DNA of 64,000 bases from Bradyrhizobium sp. AZCC 2262 (GTDB taxonomy: Bacteria; Pseudomonadota; Alphaproteobacteria; Rhizobiales; Xanthobacteraceae). Within the stretch, counting starts at the first letter, position 1. Every line of letters starts with the position of its first letter. The position numbers and the translations under genes are program-made. The stretch is from NCBI RefSeq assembly GCF_036924535.1, contig NZ_JAZHRT010000001.1:1178001-1242000 (forward strand). Reading direction: 5' to 3'. Under the pieces are notes generated by a model. That model was not told the DNA's origin. It worked only from the letters and a program-made list of their open reading frames with translations, and ran no database searches. Positions 42,431 to 55,624 of the stretch are shown one piece after another.

Positions 42431-42685
42431 TTAGCGCGCTTCCTGATCGGGGTCCTGCAGCGTCTCCGCAACCAGGCGAATCCGGAATACCGGTTTCCTG
42501 GCTTCATCCAGCAATTCGATCTGCCACTTGGCGTTTTCGGAGAGTCCCCGGGAAATGTCCGCGATCATGTCCCCGCAAACGCCGGTCATTTCCTTCCAGG
42601 CGGCGTTATGATCGGCAAACTCCGCGCCATCATTGTTGACGCATGCATCCTCGCCATGTCGAACGCTGAAGAAGAAGACCGGCAT
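42431..42685 (-). CDS. DUF6894-like small protein
   Basis: 84 aa. Begins MPVFFFSVRHGEDACVNNDGAEFADHNAAWKEMTGVCGDMI, the DUF6894 pattern (short FFxxxxG strand, DxxGxEF, helix), and ends with a beta pair (WQIELLDEARKPVFRIRLVAE). These soluble proteins are very common in Bradyrhizobium and Methylobacterium; function unknown. It converges on the PilZ gene, 34 bp apart. Confidence 0.85.
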   Translation of the reverse strand: MPVFFFSVRHGEDACVNNDGAEFADHNAAWKEMTGVCGDMIADISRGLSENAKWQIELLDEARKPVFRIRLVAETLQDPDQEAR

Positions 42686-42903
42686 GGCAATGGACCAGAG
42701 ATAAAATGGGCCGCCGTTGACCCTGCGAATGCCTAAAGTATCGGCGGAGTGGATTCCTGGCGCGTGGAAAGATCAACTCCGGGTTTTTACGGGCCCATGC
42801 CCGTTGCCAAGCATATAAAGCGTCGCATTATAAAGTCGCAAGGTTTTGTAATCGTTGGAGATTGTTCCGATGGGGGTTGGCCGGAGCTTCGCAGCGAAGC
42901 GGG

Positions 42904-43083
42904 TTATTCCCGTTCAGCCTTTTTCAGCTCCCGATCGATCCGAAGCTGGACCCGCCGGATCGCAAGCAGATTGAGCCTGGCTTCGGTCTTGCCCGTGATG
43001 ACCTTGTCGCCGATGCGGAATTGCCATTTCCAAATGCCCGGAGCGACTGCCGTCAAGGTGAATTCAACACCCTTGTAGATCAT
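42904..43083 (-). CDS. 59-aa conserved small protein
   Basis: Start chosen at ATG 43083: MIYKGVEFTLTAVAPGIWKWQF is a compact beta start, followed by RIGDKVITGKTEARLNLLAIRRVQLRIDRELKKAERE, a helix. This matches small proteins I recognise as common in Bradyrhizobium, without known function. The in-frame extension upstream lacks similar character. The 218 bp downstream hold no gene. Confidence 0.75.
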   Translation of the reverse strand: MIYKGVEFTLTAVAPGIWKWQFRIGDKVITGKTEARLNLLAIRRVQLRIDRELKKAERE

Positions 43084-43161
43084 ACAAAAAATCCCGCCGA
43101 GGCCCCAACTGCTCTGAAATCCAGACTTAATGCTTGAAATTGCGGGTAGCAACAAGTGCAA

Positions 43162-43934
43162 CTAGGAAATGCAACCATATGAGACTTGATCGGGCGCCGG
43201 CTGGACGCCTGCGAAGGCGCGGAAAGGGCCGGGAATAACCCGCACGGACCTCAATCAGGACGTCAGTTGGCGCGCGCGCTTATCCGCGCTGTATAGGCGT
43301 TCCAAACCCCGCACGCGCGTTTGAATTCCCCCGCCGGCCCCGCTTTGCCCCGGCTGAAAAGCGCTGCGCCGCGCAAGCGGAGTATGGTCGCTTGGCGGCG
43401 CAGGCCTAATCCCCGAGTGATGCAATGTCCCAGGCAAGATTTTGTCTGGACGGTATGAGAAAGGTTCAATGCCCCGAGACGAATTTGCGCATTTTGCATG
43501 CTGAAACGGGGCCTTGCGGCAGACGTATCTGCTCGGGAGGGCGGGGTGGTCCTCCAGATTTTCCCCGCCGTCGGCGACCTCGCTGCATAGCCCCATGCGG
43601 CGGGGTCGTTTGGCTGCGCGGGGCCGGCGCCTATTCCTGGCGCGTTGGATAAGGCTGCCTTGGCGGCATATGGGGTCTCGATGGCGCATCCGGCCGGACC
43701 GGTTGCGGCACCCGCGAGGGCTCCGGAGCCCGGCTGAGGCTCAACAGCCACGCGAGGAGACGGGCGCCATGCATCGGCAGGGCGGGTTCGTGGGTCATGG
43801 CATTCTGTATGTGCATGCCGCAAGACATAGCGTGCGCGTCTTGACGGTCGGTTCAGATGAAACTGCAAGCACGCCTAAAATTGTAAGCGACGTCGCCCGC
43901 GGCTTGTTTTGCTGATCGACCGATAAAAAACGTT
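43162..43934. other. Gene-poor gap
   Basis: About 770 bp, GC-rich. Long open frames exist on both strands, but they overlap each other, have skewed Arg/Ala/Pro composition and lack ribosome sites. I see no RNA gene or repeat that I can name. Confidence 0.5.
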
Positions 43935-43957
43935 GAGGCCGCCGGTTCGGCGGCCTC
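43935..43957 (-). terminator. Stem-loop after the 59-aa stress-type gene
   Basis: GAGGCCGCCG-gtt-CGGCGGCCTC, 10-bp perfect stem. On the minus strand it is followed by AACGTTTTTTATCG, a T-run, so it is a good Rho-independent terminator for the gene at 43968-44147. Confidence 0.82.
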
Positions 43958-43967
43958 ATCGCGAGAG

Positions 43968-44147
43968 CTAGCTTTCCGGCTGCTCTACATCAGGCGGCCG
44001 GGGGCTGGCGTCCGGCGCCTCTTCACTCCTGGCCGAAAGGTCGGCGGCCTTGTCGAGAAATCCCGCGGCGACATCCGGATCCGTGGTGGCCATTGCAAAC
44101 TTCAAAAAGGTTGCCGCTTGTTCCGTCAGATATTTTTTACCCGGCAC
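43968..44147 (-). CDS. 59-aa small protein behind an EcfG-type promoter
   Basis: GTG 44147 is preceded by GGGGAA. The 59 residues (VPGKKYLTEQAATFLKFAMATTDPDV..., ending RPPDVEQPES) form a helical pair and an acidic Pro-rich tail. The TTDPDVAAGFLDKAADL region resembles small rhizobial proteins with an 'AxxTTDPxVRxGLxxxAxxL' helix. A stress-type promoter lies 50-75 bp upstream and a terminator 10 bp downstream, so it is a self-contained unit. Function unknown. Confidence 0.75.
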   Translation of the reverse strand: MPGKKYLTEQAATFLKFAMATTDPDVAAGFLDKAADLSARSEEAPDASPRPPDVEQPES

Positions 44148-44196
44148 AATCTGGTTCCCCGTTACTACCCGTTACGCTCCATCGCTCCCGATGCAA

Positions 44197-44222
44197 TTAC
44201 GCACCGCAGCGGATTCCGTTCC
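44197..44222 (-). promoter_or_regulatory. Possible EcfG (general stress sigma) promoter
   Basis: On the minus strand GGAAC, 16 nt, CGTAA. The EcfG consensus is GGAAC-N16-17-CGTT, so this differs only at the last base. It is 50 bp upstream of the GTG of the 59-aa gene. Confidence 0.6.
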
Positions 44223-44339
44223 GGGGGAACCGTACAAAAGTGAACTTAAGGCGAGCGCTGAGATTGGGCGTTGGTCATGTTTCGCGCCAGGCGCTGAAGG
44301 TCGGGCATCGGACCGATAGCGGAAGGGGAATTTGAAAGA

Positions 44340-44359
44340 GGCCGCCAACGGAGGCGGCC
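44340..44359 (-). terminator. Stem-loop after the 56-aa gene
   Basis: GGCCGCC-aacgga-GGCGGCC lies 6 bp beyond the stop codon of 44366-44536; on the minus strand it is followed by TCTTTCAAATT. Confidence 0.65.
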
Positions 44360-44365
44360 GTTTGG

Positions 44366-44536
44366 CTAATTAGGAGCGGCGAACTTATCGAGGGGAATCT
44401 GCAATTTTGCAGCCCGCTCCTCGCGATCCCTTTTTAGAAATTCCCGTTCGCGATGCTCGAAAGCGATGAGTTCCTTTTCGGCCGCCTGTAGAAAGCGGTC
44501 GCGTGGTGTGATTGCCAATTGAGTGTGTCCCGTCAT
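44366..44536 (-). CDS. 56-aa small charged helical protein
   Basis: ATG 44536 to TAG 44366. After a polar start (MTGHTQLAITPRDRF) the peptide is a long charged helix (AAEKELIAFEHREREFLKRDREERAAKLQ) and ends PLDKFAAPN. AGGG lies about 9 nt upstream. A terminator hairpin follows. No family recognised. Confidence 0.65.
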   Translation of the reverse strand: MTGHTQLAITPRDRFLQAAEKELIAFEHREREFLKRDREERAAKLQIPLDKFAAPN

Positions 44537-44645
44537 CACGCAGCCCTACGATTGCCCGGTGCCCTTACACGATATCCAACTGTTGGAATCGGCGAAAGGT
44601 TCGATGCCGTAAAATTACGGATTTATGACGGCGACTGAGGCGGCC

Positions 44646-44765
44646 TTATTCGTCGATCTCTCGGAGCTGCCGTTCCATGTCGGCAATTAGTTCCTTGATA
44701 CGCCTGGGCCGTATCAGGCTCTGTGGCGATCTGCCGGGCGAACCTCGGTATCGCAGAATCTTCAT
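44646..44765 (-). CDS. Possible 39-aa basic small protein
   Basis: ATG 44765 to TAA 44646: a basic peptide (MKILRYRGSPGRSPQSLIRP) followed by an amphipathic helix (RIKELIADMERQLREIDE). The helix looks genuine, but no ribosome site is clear, so a longer form or no gene at all is possible. Confidence 0.38.
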   Translation of the reverse strand: MKILRYRGSPGRSPQSLIRPRRIKELIADMERQLREIDE

Positions 44766-44987
44766 TTCGAGTACGACGTGCTCGCTTTTCGACTGCACGG
44801 CCCGGCAATTCGGTCAAAGCACGCGTTTTGCTAAATTTGTAACGGGGGTCGGCCTAGCCAGCGGCTCTACTTTTTTCGTGCTTAGACGCTAAGGAAACAT
44901 TCCGGGAACGCGGCCTAACTAGGACACTCCCCAAATTAACTTAGGACACCACAGGTTAAATCAGGCCAGTATTCCCCAATTCAAAAA

Positions 44988-45002
44988 GAACATATTGCGA
45001 AC
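44988..45002 (+). promoter_or_regulatory. LexA/SOS box and promoter of recA
   Basis: GAAC-ATATTGC-GAAC matches the alphaproteobacterial SOS box (GAAC-N7-GAAC; GTTC-N7-GTTC on the other strand). A plausible -35 TTGCGA (44995) overlaps it, with TACAAG 17 nt later as -10. The box is about 100 bp before the recA start. Confidence 0.85.
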
Positions 45003-45104
45003 ATAGAACAAACATGGTACAAGATTGCCATAGGCCATCGAATCCAAAACCTGCCACCGCCCGTTTGTCCCGCTCGCGAATCCCCGCCATAAGGAGCACG
45101 TACT

Positions 45105-46196
<1,092 letters not shown>

Positions 46197-46308
46197 GCTT
46201 CAGAAACGCTTCAGGGGTTAAGGCCTGAAACGTGACGGACGGGTGTTGTAGACGTTGAGTTGCCGACGTCTTCAGCGCCCGTTTTGTTTTTGCCCGCCGC
46301 AAATTTAC

Positions 46309-46393
46309 GCTGTCATTCCGGGGCGCATCGAAGATGCGAACCCGGAATCTCGAGATTCCGGGTTCGCGCTAAGGCGCGCCCCGGAACGACGGC
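46309..46393. repeat. REP-like element with a 32-bp perfect palindrome
   Basis: Begins tgtcattccggggcgc and ends gcgccccggaacgacgg (near-inverse). The centre, 46336-46367, is a perfect palindrome around CTCGAG with arms GCGAACCCGGAATCTC. It lies between the convergent recA and gcvP genes and could act as a terminator for both. Confidence 0.82.
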
Positions 46394-46403
46394 CTTTCGG
46401 CCG

Positions 46404-49277
46404 TCACTCCGCGGCCTGCGCGTAGTCCGCCACCGGCGGGCACGAGCACACCAGGTTGCGGTCGCCATAGACATTGTCGACGCGCCCGACCGGGCTCCAA
46501 TATTTATCGGTCCGCGAGACGCCGTCGGGGAAGCAGCCCTCGGCGCGGCTATAGGCGCGGCTCCACGCATCGTCGGCGATGTCGTGCACGGTGTGCGGGG
46601 CGTGGCGCAGCGGCGAGGCCTCGACCTTCCAGCGGCCCTTTTCGATCTCGGCGATCTCGTTGCGGATCGCGATCATGGCATCACAGAAGCGATCCAGCTC
46701 CGTCTTGGATTCCGATTCGGTCGGCTCGATCATCAGCGTGCCCGGCACCGGAAAGCTCATGGTCGGCGCGTGGAAGCCGTAGTCGATCAGCCGTTTTGCG
46801 ATGTCGTCGACGGTGACGCCGCTGGTCGCCTTCAAAGGACGGGGATCGATGATGCACTCATGCGCGACGCGGCCTTTTGCGTTTTTGTAGAGTACAGGGA
46901 AATGCGGATCGAGCCGGCTTGCGATGTAATTGGCGTTGAGGATCGCTATCTCGGTGGCGCGCGTCAGGCCTTCGCCCGACATCATCAGGATGTAGATGTA
47001 GGAGATGGTCAGGATCGACGCCGAGCCGAACGGCGCCGCCGACACCGGTCCGACGGAAGCCGGCGCCGCGCCGTCGGTTGCGGGATGTCCGGGGAGATAG
47101 GGCGCAAGATGCGCTCTTACGCCGATCGGCCCCATGCCCGGGCCGCCGCCGCCATGCGGGATGCAGAAGGTCTTGTGCAGATTGAGGTGGGAGACGTCGG
47201 CGCCGTAATCGCCGGGCCGCGACAGACCAACCTGCGCGTTCATGTTGGCGCCGTCGAGATAGACCTGTCCGCCATGGCTGTGAACGATGTCGCAGATGTC
47301 GCGGATGTGCTCCTCGAACACGCCATGCGTCGAGGGATAGGTGATCATCACGGCGGCGAGGTTTTTGGAATGCTTCTCCGCCTTGGCGCGGAGATCGTCG
47401 ACGTCGACGTCGCCTCTGATGTCACAGGCGGTCACCACCACCTCCATGCCGACCATGCTGGCGGAGGCCGGATTGGTGCCATGCGCGGAGGAGGGGATCA
47501 GGCACACCTTGCGGTGCGGCTCGCCGCGGGCCGCATGATAGGCGCGGATCGCGAGCAATCCTGCATATTCGCCCTGTGCGCCGGAATTCGGCTGCAGCGA
47601 GATCGCATCATAGCCTGTTATGTCGCACAGCGCTTTCTCAAGCCGTCTGAACAACACATGATAGCCCTTGGCCTGCTCGGATGGCGCGAACGGATGCAGA
47701 CTGCCGAACTCAGGCCACGTCAATGGAATCATCTCCGTGGTCGCGTTCAGCTTCATGGTGCAGGAGCCGAGCGGGATCATCGCGCGGTCGAGCGCGAGGT
47801 CGCGATCGCTGAGCTTGCGCATGTAGCGCAGCAGTTCGGTCTCGGAGCGGTGCGCGTGGAAGACCGGATGGGTGAGGAAGGCGCTGTCGCGCTTCAGTTC
47901 CGCCGGCAGCGTCTCGCGCGCGCTGACCTCGATAGCGGCATAGGACAGTTTGCCGCCGAACGCGCGCCACACCGCTTCGACGGTCGCTTGTGTCGTGGTC
48001 TCGTCCAGCGCGATGCCCAGCCGGCCTTCACCGATGCGCAGATTGATTGCTTCAGCATGCGCCCGGACGACGATCTCGCCCTGTCTGGCGCCCACATCCA
48101 CCGTTACGGTGTCGAAGAACGTCTCGCTCTTCAATGCAAAGCCAAGCTTGCGCAAGCCCGCCGCCAACACCGCGGCGCGGCGATGCACGGTGCACGCGAT
48201 ATGCGTCAGCCCTTCGGGGCCGTGATAGACCGCATACATCGACGCGATCACCGCCAGCAGCACCTGTGCGGTGCAGATGTTGGAAGTGGCCTTTTCGCGG
48301 CGGATATGCTGCTCGCGGGTCTGCAGCGCCAGCCGATAGGCCGGCTGTCCCCTCGAATCCACCGACAGGCCGACGATGCGGCCGGGCAGCGAGCGCTTTA
48401 GCGCGTCACGCACCGACATGTAGGCCGCGTGCGGTCCGCCATAGCCCATCGGCACGCCAAAACGCTGCGCCGAACCGATGGCGATATCAGCGCCGAGTTC
48501 GCCGGGCGAGGCGATCAGCGTCAGCGCCAGCAGGTCGGCGGCGATGACGGCCAGCGCCCCCTTGGCGTGCAGCGCCGATATCGCCGGCCTGAGGTCGCGC
48601 ACCGCGCCCGATGTTCCCGGATATTGCAGCAAGCCGCCAAAAATTTCCGCGTGCTCGAGATCGGTGAGGGGATCGCCGACGATCAAATTCCAGCCCAGCG
48701 GCTCCGCGCGGGTGCGCAGCACCGCGAGCGTCTGCGGATGCACTTCCGCGTCGACGAAGAACGATTTTGATTTCGCCTGCGCGGCGCGCTCGGCCAGCGC
48801 CATCGCCTCGGCCGCGGCGGTTGCTTCATCGAGCAGAGAGGCGTTGGCGACGTCGAGCCCGGTGAGGTCGCAGATCATGGTCTGGAAATTGAACAGCGCC
48901 TCCAGCCGGCCCTGGCTGATTTCGGGCTGATACGGCGTATAGGCCGTGTACCAGGCCGGGTTCTCCAGAAGGTTGCGCTGGATCACCGCGGGCAGGATGG
49001 TGCCGGAATAGCCCTGGCCAATCAGCGAGGTGAACACTTCGTTCTGCGCGGCGAGCTCGCGCATATGCGCCAGCGTCTCGGTTTCGCTCAACGCACGCCC
49101 GAGATCGAGCGGCGCCTTCTGCCGGATCGAGGACGGCAGCGTCTGGCTCATCAGCTCGCCGAGGCTTTTTGCGCCGACGCTGTTCAGCATCGCGCTGATG
49201 TCGCGGGGCGAGGGGCCGATATGCCGGCGCACGAAATCGGTGGCGGCTTCGGTGGTGGTTTTGAGCGGCGCGTTCAT
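46404..49277 (-). CDS. gcvP: Glycine dehydrogenase (aminomethyl-transferring), P-protein
   Basis: 957 aa, a full-length fused P-protein (N-terminal half plus PLP-binding half). The PLP lysine lies in [17 protein letters not shown] and is preceded by [26 protein letters not shown]. It decarboxylates glycine and hands the methylamine to the lipoyl arm of GcvH. It is the third gene of gcvT-gcvH-gcvP, separated from gcvH by a 174-bp gap that carries a repeat. Start ATG 49277 behind GGAAAG. The operon is headed by a glycine riboswitch at 51036-51206. Confidence 0.98.
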   Translation of the reverse strand: MNAPLKTTTEAATDFVRRHIGPSPRDISAMLNSVGAKSLGELMSQTLPSSIRQKAPLDLGRALSETETLAHMRELAAQNEVFTSLIGQGYSGTILPAVIQRNLLENPAWYTAYTPYQPEISQGRLEALFNFQTMICDLTGLDVANASLLDEATAAAEAMALAERAAQAKSKSFFVDAEVHPQTLAVLRTRAEPLGWNLIVGDPLTDLEHAEIFGGLLQYPGTSGAVRDLRPAISALHAKGALAVIAADLLALTLIASPGELGADIAIGSAQRFGVPMGYGGPHAAYMSVRDALKRSLPGRIVGLSVDSRGQPAYRLALQTREQHIRREKATSNICTAQVLLAVIASMYAVYHGPEGLTHIACTVHRRAAVLAAGLRKLGFALKSETFFDTVTVDVGARQGEIVVRAHAEAINLRIGEGRLGIALDETTTQATVEAVWRAFGGKLSYAAIEVSARETLPAELKRDSAFLTHPVFHAHRSETELLRYMRKLSDRDLALDRAMIPLGSCTMKLNATTEMIPLTWPEFGSLHPFAPSEQAKGYHVLFRRLEKALCDITGYDAISLQPNSGAQGEYAGLLAIRAYHAARGEPHRKVCLIPSSAHGTNPASASMVGMEVVVTACDIRGDVDVDDLRAKAEKHSKNLAAVMITYPSTHGVFEEHIRDICDIVHSHGGQVYLDGANMNAQVGLSRPGDYGADVSHLNLHKTFCIPHGGGGPGMGPIGVRAHLAPYLPGHPATDGAAPASVGPVSAAPFGSASILTISYIYILMMSGEGLTRATEIAILNANYIASRLDPHFPVLYKNAKGRVAHECIIDPRPLKATSGVTVDDIAKRLIDYGFHAPTMSFPVPGTLMIEPTESESKTELDRFCDAMIAIRNEIAEIEKGRWKVEASPLRHAPHTVHDIADDAWSRAYSRAEGCFPDGVSRTDKYWSPVGRVDNVYGDRNLVCSCPPVADYAQAAE

Positions 49278-49308
49278 GGGTCTTTCCTCGTTATTTCGTC
49301 GTCATGCC

Positions 49309-49426
49309 CGGCACTCCTCGTCATGCCCCGCGAAGGCGGGGCATCCAGTACGCCGTGACGTCAGCGATTGAATCGAGAAGCCGCGGCGTACTGGATCGTC
49401 CGCCTTCGCGGACGATGACAGTGAGT
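49309..49426. repeat. Palindromic repeat inside the gcv operon
   Basis: Left part cgtcatgccccgcgaaggcggggcatccagtacgcc (two nested inverted pairs) and right part ggcgtactggatcgtccgccttcgcggacgatgaca mirror each other. It sits between gcvH and gcvP and could reduce or stabilise transcript past gcvH. Confidence 0.8.
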
Positions 49427-49451
49427 GTGGGGTTGCAAAATGCTTCATTCC

Positions 49452-49817
49452 TTAAGCCGTATGTGCCTTGTACGCGGCCTCATCCATCAGGCCGCCGAGT
49501 TCGCTCTTGTCCGCGATTCTGAGCTTGAAGAACCAGGCCTTGCCGTCGGCGTCGGAATTCACCAGCGCGGGTTCGGCGGCGAGCGCCTCGTTGACTTCGA
49601 GCACCTCGCCCGAGATCGGCGCGTAGACGTCGGAGGCGGCCTTCACCGATTCGACCACGGCGGCGGCTTCGGCCTTCTTCAGCGCGCGGCCGACTTTTGG
49701 CAGTTCGACGAACACGACGTCGCCGAGTTGCGACTGTGCGTAGTCGGTGACCCCGATGGTGGCGACGTCGCCCTCGATGCGGAGCCATTCGTGGTCTGAT
49801 GTGAACAACGTCGTCAT
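49452..49817 (-). CDS. gcvH: Glycine cleavage system H protein
   Basis: 121 aa. The lipoyl-lysine site is in [19 protein letters not shown] at about residue 59 (K). The small all-beta lipoyl domain shuttles the aminomethyl group among P, T and L proteins. It starts at ATG 49817 behind GAGGACG and follows gcvT by 18 bp. The L-protein (lipoamide dehydrogenase) is not in the window. Confidence 0.98.
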   Translation of the reverse strand: MTTLFTSDHEWLRIEGDVATIGVTDYAQSQLGDVVFVELPKVGRALKKAEAAAVVESVKAASDVYAPISGEVLEVNEALAAEPALVNSDADGKAWFFKLRIADKSELGGLMDEAAYKAHTA

Positions 49818-49835
49818 GAAACGTCCTCTGGTGAT

Positions 49836-50981
49836 CTAGCGTTTATAGGTATTGGGAACGAAGGGCATGGAAGCGACCTGCAGCGGCAGGCGCTGGCCGC
49901 GCACTTCCGCAAAAACCTGCGCGCCGTTGGTGGACAGCGATGTCGGCAGATAGCCCATCGCGACCGGTGCGTTGAGGCTTGGGCCGAATCCACCCGAGGT
50001 GACCTTGCCGATCGGCTCGCTTGAGGCCGCATCCGAAAACAGCGGCGCGCCTTCGCGCACCGGCGCGCGGCCTTCCGGCCTCAACCCGACGCGGCGGCGC
50101 GACGCGCCTTTTTCGAATTGCGAGAGGATTTTTTCAGCACCGGGGAATCCACCCGCCCGCGCGCCGCCAGTGCGGCGGCTCTTCTGCACCGACCATTCCA
50201 GCGCGCCCTCGACCGGCGTCGTCGTGGTATCGATGTCATGGCCATAGAGGCAGAGCCCGGCCTCCAGCCGCAGGCTGTCGCGCGCGCCGAGACCAATCGG
50301 CAGCACGTCGGGATTATCCAGCAGAGCCGCGACCAGCGTCTCGGCCTGAGCGGCCGGAACCGAAATCTCAAAGCCGTCCTCGCCGGTATAGCCGGAGCGC
50401 GAGACGAAGCAGTCGAAGCCGGCGACCTTGCGCGGCCCGGTATCCATGAAGCGCATTGCTGAGGCGTCTGCACAAAGTTTCGCCAGCACCGATTCCGCTT
50501 TCGGCCCCTGCAGTGCGATCAGGCCGCGATCAGCCAGCGAATCGATGATGCAGGTATCAGCGAGATGCGCCCGCAGATGCGCCTCGTCCTCGGCCTTGCA
50601 GGCGGCGTTGACGACCAGAAACAAATGGTCGCCGAAATTCGCCACCATCAGGTCGTCGAGGAGGCCGCCGTCATTATTGGTGAACTGCGCGTAGCGCTGC
50701 CGCCCCGGCGCAACCGCCACGATGTCCTGCGGCACCAACCGCTCCAGCGCCAGCGCCGCATCCTCGACCCGGCCTGATCTGGGACGCAGCGCGAACTGGC
50801 CCATATGCGAGACGTCGAACAGCCCGGCGCTCGCGCGCGTATGCAGATGCTCCTTGAGGACGCCCGCCGGGTATTGCACCGGCATCTCGTAGCCCGCGAA
50901 GGGAACCATCTTGCCGCCGCGCGCCACATGGAGCGCGTGCAACGGGGTGCGTTTTAAGGGAGATTCGTCGCGTGCCAGCAT
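49836..50981 (-). CDS. gcvT: Glycine cleavage system aminomethyltransferase, T protein
   Basis: 381 aa. The folate-binding T-protein fold appears in LHVARGGKMVPFAGYEMPVQYPAGVLKEH, ASAGLFDVSHMGQ, and SGYTGEDGFEISVP. It transfers the methylene to tetrahydrofolate and releases ammonia. It is the first gene of the gcvTHP operon, with the tandem glycine riboswitch ending about 55 bp upstream of ATG 50981. Confidence 0.98.
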   Translation of the reverse strand: MLARDESPLKRTPLHALHVARGGKMVPFAGYEMPVQYPAGVLKEHLHTRASAGLFDVSHMGQFALRPRSGRVEDAALALERLVPQDIVAVAPGRQRYAQFTNNDGGLLDDLMVANFGDHLFLVVNAACKAEDEAHLRAHLADTCIIDSLADRGLIALQGPKAESVLAKLCADASAMRFMDTGPRKVAGFDCFVSRSGYTGEDGFEISVPAAQAETLVAALLDNPDVLPIGLGARDSLRLEAGLCLYGHDIDTTTTPVEGALEWSVQKSRRTGGARAGGFPGAEKILSQFEKGASRRRVGLRPEGRAPVREGAPLFSDAASSEPIGKVTSGGFGPSLNAPVAMGYLPTSLSTNGAQVFAEVRGQRLPLQVASMPFVPNTYKR

Positions 50982-51035
50982 CCGTCAGGCCCTCATGGGT
51001 TCCGGGGACCACCCCCGAAAAACCCAAAGAAAGCC

Positions 51036-51206
51036 CCATCTGTCGCTGTGCCTGAGAGTATTATCCCGTCGGCGGACGCCCTGGGCCAAAGCGGCCCGGC
51101 GTCTCTTTCCAGATGCTATTTCGTCACGCGGTCCGTTTGCCTGAGAGTTTCCGGGGCGGTTGCTCCTTCGGCGCCGGCGCTTAAGCCGATCTCTCCCGAC
51201 GTGACG
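51036..51206 (-). promoter_or_regulatory. Tandem glycine riboswitch
   Basis: Read on the minus strand, aptamer 1 begins GGGAGAGATCGGC, has GCCGAAGGAGCAACCGCCCC and closes with AAACTCTCAGGCAAACGGAC. Aptamer 2 has CTGGAAAGAGACGCC, a loop, and ATACTCTCAGGCACAGCGAC. These are the conserved cores of the two-aptamer glycine riboswitch. It lies in the leader of gcvT, where glycine binding would turn on expression of the cleavage operon. Confidence 0.96.
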
Positions 51207-51416
51207 TCTTACAGATAAGAGGGAAACACAGGCCTGCCAAGCCTGTCAACGCAGCCGCAGCATTATCAACGGGATGTGCGCGCCCATCTTGTGTGCTGCG
51301 GCAAGCCTATGATCCGCCTGCACAGTTTCTGGACACCGCAGGCCGCCTTGTCTAAAAGCGTTGCGCCGGAAGGTTGAAGGCTGGTTGCCGCCTGACCCGG
51401 CCCCATTTCCGATTGG

Positions 51417-54098
<2,682 letters not shown>

Positions 54099-54131
54099 GC
54101 GCAGACCAGCCAGGGCGTCGGCGCGCTTCCG

Positions 54132-55598
54132 TTATCTGAAGTCAGGCTGTCTCCCAGAGAAGCCGCTGGACGGACGATCGGTAGTTGAGATGCCTTGAGT
54201 GGCGCCGGGAGGCGGAGTAGGGCCGGAGAACCAATTCCCCCAACCTTCCTCGCTTGCTCGGTGGCAGGCGTCCGGGTCGCCGCGGTAGCCATGGCGCTCG
54301 CATTCTGTCACCTCGCCTCGCTCGGCCAAGGTACCAATTGTCCGCCTTGCAGGCTGCGATCGGCGGGGCGAGTGGCGGCGAGGGGCAGCTTGCGTTGCTG
54401 AGGCTTGGTCGCGGTCTCGAACCTTCTTGGCGCCTTCCTGCGGGCCAGCCTGTGCCCGTGCGTTCCTTGCCGCCTCCCAAGCGTGAAATTGCTGGAATAG
54501 TGCTTCCTTGTCGGCCTCTGACTGAATGTTGGCAGCGGCTGGGTTCTCTTGCAGGAATGCCTCAAAGCGTCGCTTTACCGGTTCGACGCCGTGTTTGTCG
54601 AGCCATTGCTGCGCGAGCGGCAGGCGATCCCAGCCGGCAAGTGGTGCCGCCAGGGAAACCTCCTTCCACTTGGGATGAAAGGGCGGGTTCTGCAAAGTGG
54701 CGAATTTCGTGAAGAAGGCATCAACAAACAGAGCAAGCTTGCGACTGCGTTCAGTGTCGGGTGCCCAATTGTACGCTGCAAGCACCGACGGCACTGCGAT
54801 TGTATCCACCGTCTCCCCGTCGGGAATCAGGCTCGGATAGTCCTTTGACGTCAGCGTCGCCGGCAGATAATCGCTCTGCAGGGCCTTGGAATAGTCCACC
54901 GCAGCGAGATGAAAGCGTCCGTCATTGTTGAAGGTCGTGACAGACACATACGGCTTACCGCCAACCACGATGACGGCGTCGAGCTCGCCCTTCTTCAATT
55001 TTTCCATTGCGATCCGCTGCTCGATATAGACGAAGTTCGCCTTGATCCCGAGCCGCTCGAAAACTGTCAGTGCCGTCACAAACGTGCCGCCATTGGGCAG
55101 GTCGACGCTCACCGTCTTGCCTTCGAGATCGTTCAGACTCTTGATGGTCTTTGGTGCAATGACCTGCATCTCCTCATGGTAGAGCTTGGTCACATAGGTG
55201 AACTGCTTCTTGATGCCGTTGGCGAAGCCCTTCTTCTCGAGGTAGTCGAGCGTGTCGGCGCGCACGATGCCGAGATCGACGCCCTTCAGGAAAAGAATGT
55301 CGGCGACGCTCTGCACCGAACCTCGACCGATGATCGGCAGGACGCGCAGGTTACCGTCGTCGTCGAGCACGGAAGCGAGGTCGGCACCGAACTGCACATA
55401 GGTGCCGCCGATCGTACCGGTAAGCAGCGTGACCGTATTGGCGTTCAGCGCCTTCTTGGTCGAGACCGAGCCGAATTTGAAGATCGCCTTCAGGCTGTCG
55501 CTGACTTTGGCGGGGTTATAGTCGATCGGTTCAGCATGGGCCGCAACGCCGGAAGCTATCATGACCATCGCGGCAAACATTCTAAGGTACTGAGGCAC
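54132..55598 (-). CDS. TAXI-family TRAP-type solute-binding protein with C-terminal extension (locus B)
   Basis: 488 aa from GTG 55598, which has GGAGG 4 nt upstream and is followed at once by the signal peptide (ending AAHAEP). The TAXI core has VTLLTGTIGGTYVQFGADLASVL, GRGSVQSVADILFLKGVDLGIVRADTL, LEGKTVSVDLPNGGTF and IAVPSVLAAYNW. After about residue 375 it has an Arg/Ala/Pro-rich extension of roughly 100 residues, unusual for the family. No permease gene lies nearby. Its partner, the Sel1-like gene, is 26 bp upstream. It resembles the locus A protein at 6362-7390. Confidence 0.88.
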   Translation of the reverse strand: MPQYLRMFAAMVMIASGVAAHAEPIDYNPAKVSDSLKAIFKFGSVSTKKALNANTVTLLTGTIGGTYVQFGADLASVLDDDGNLRVLPIIGRGSVQSVADILFLKGVDLGIVRADTLDYLEKKGFANGIKKQFTYVTKLYHEEMQVIAPKTIKSLNDLEGKTVSVDLPNGGTFVTALTVFERLGIKANFVYIEQRIAMEKLKKGELDAVIVVGGKPYVSVTTFNNDGRFHLAAVDYSKALQSDYLPATLTSKDYPSLIPDGETVDTIAVPSVLAAYNWAPDTERSRKLALFVDAFFTKFATLQNPPFHPKWKEVSLAAPLAGWDRLPLAQQWLDKHGVEPVKRRFEAFLQENPAAANIQSEADKEALFQQFHAWEAARNARAQAGPQEGAKKVRDRDQASATQAAPRRHSPRRSQPARRTIGTLAERGEVTECERHGYRGDPDACHRASEEGWGNWFSGPTPPPGATQGISTTDRPSSGFSGRQPDFR

Positions 55599-55624
55599 GG
55601 TATCCTCCAAATGTGTAGTAGAGA

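Noticed and set aside
43263..43915. 200-aa minus-strand and 133-aa plus-strand frames in the gap before the small genes
   Set aside because: They overlap on opposite strands, have low-complexity composition and no ribosome sites or family features.
46260..48401. 713-aa plus-strand frame
   Set aside because: Antisense to gcvP, whose identity is certain.
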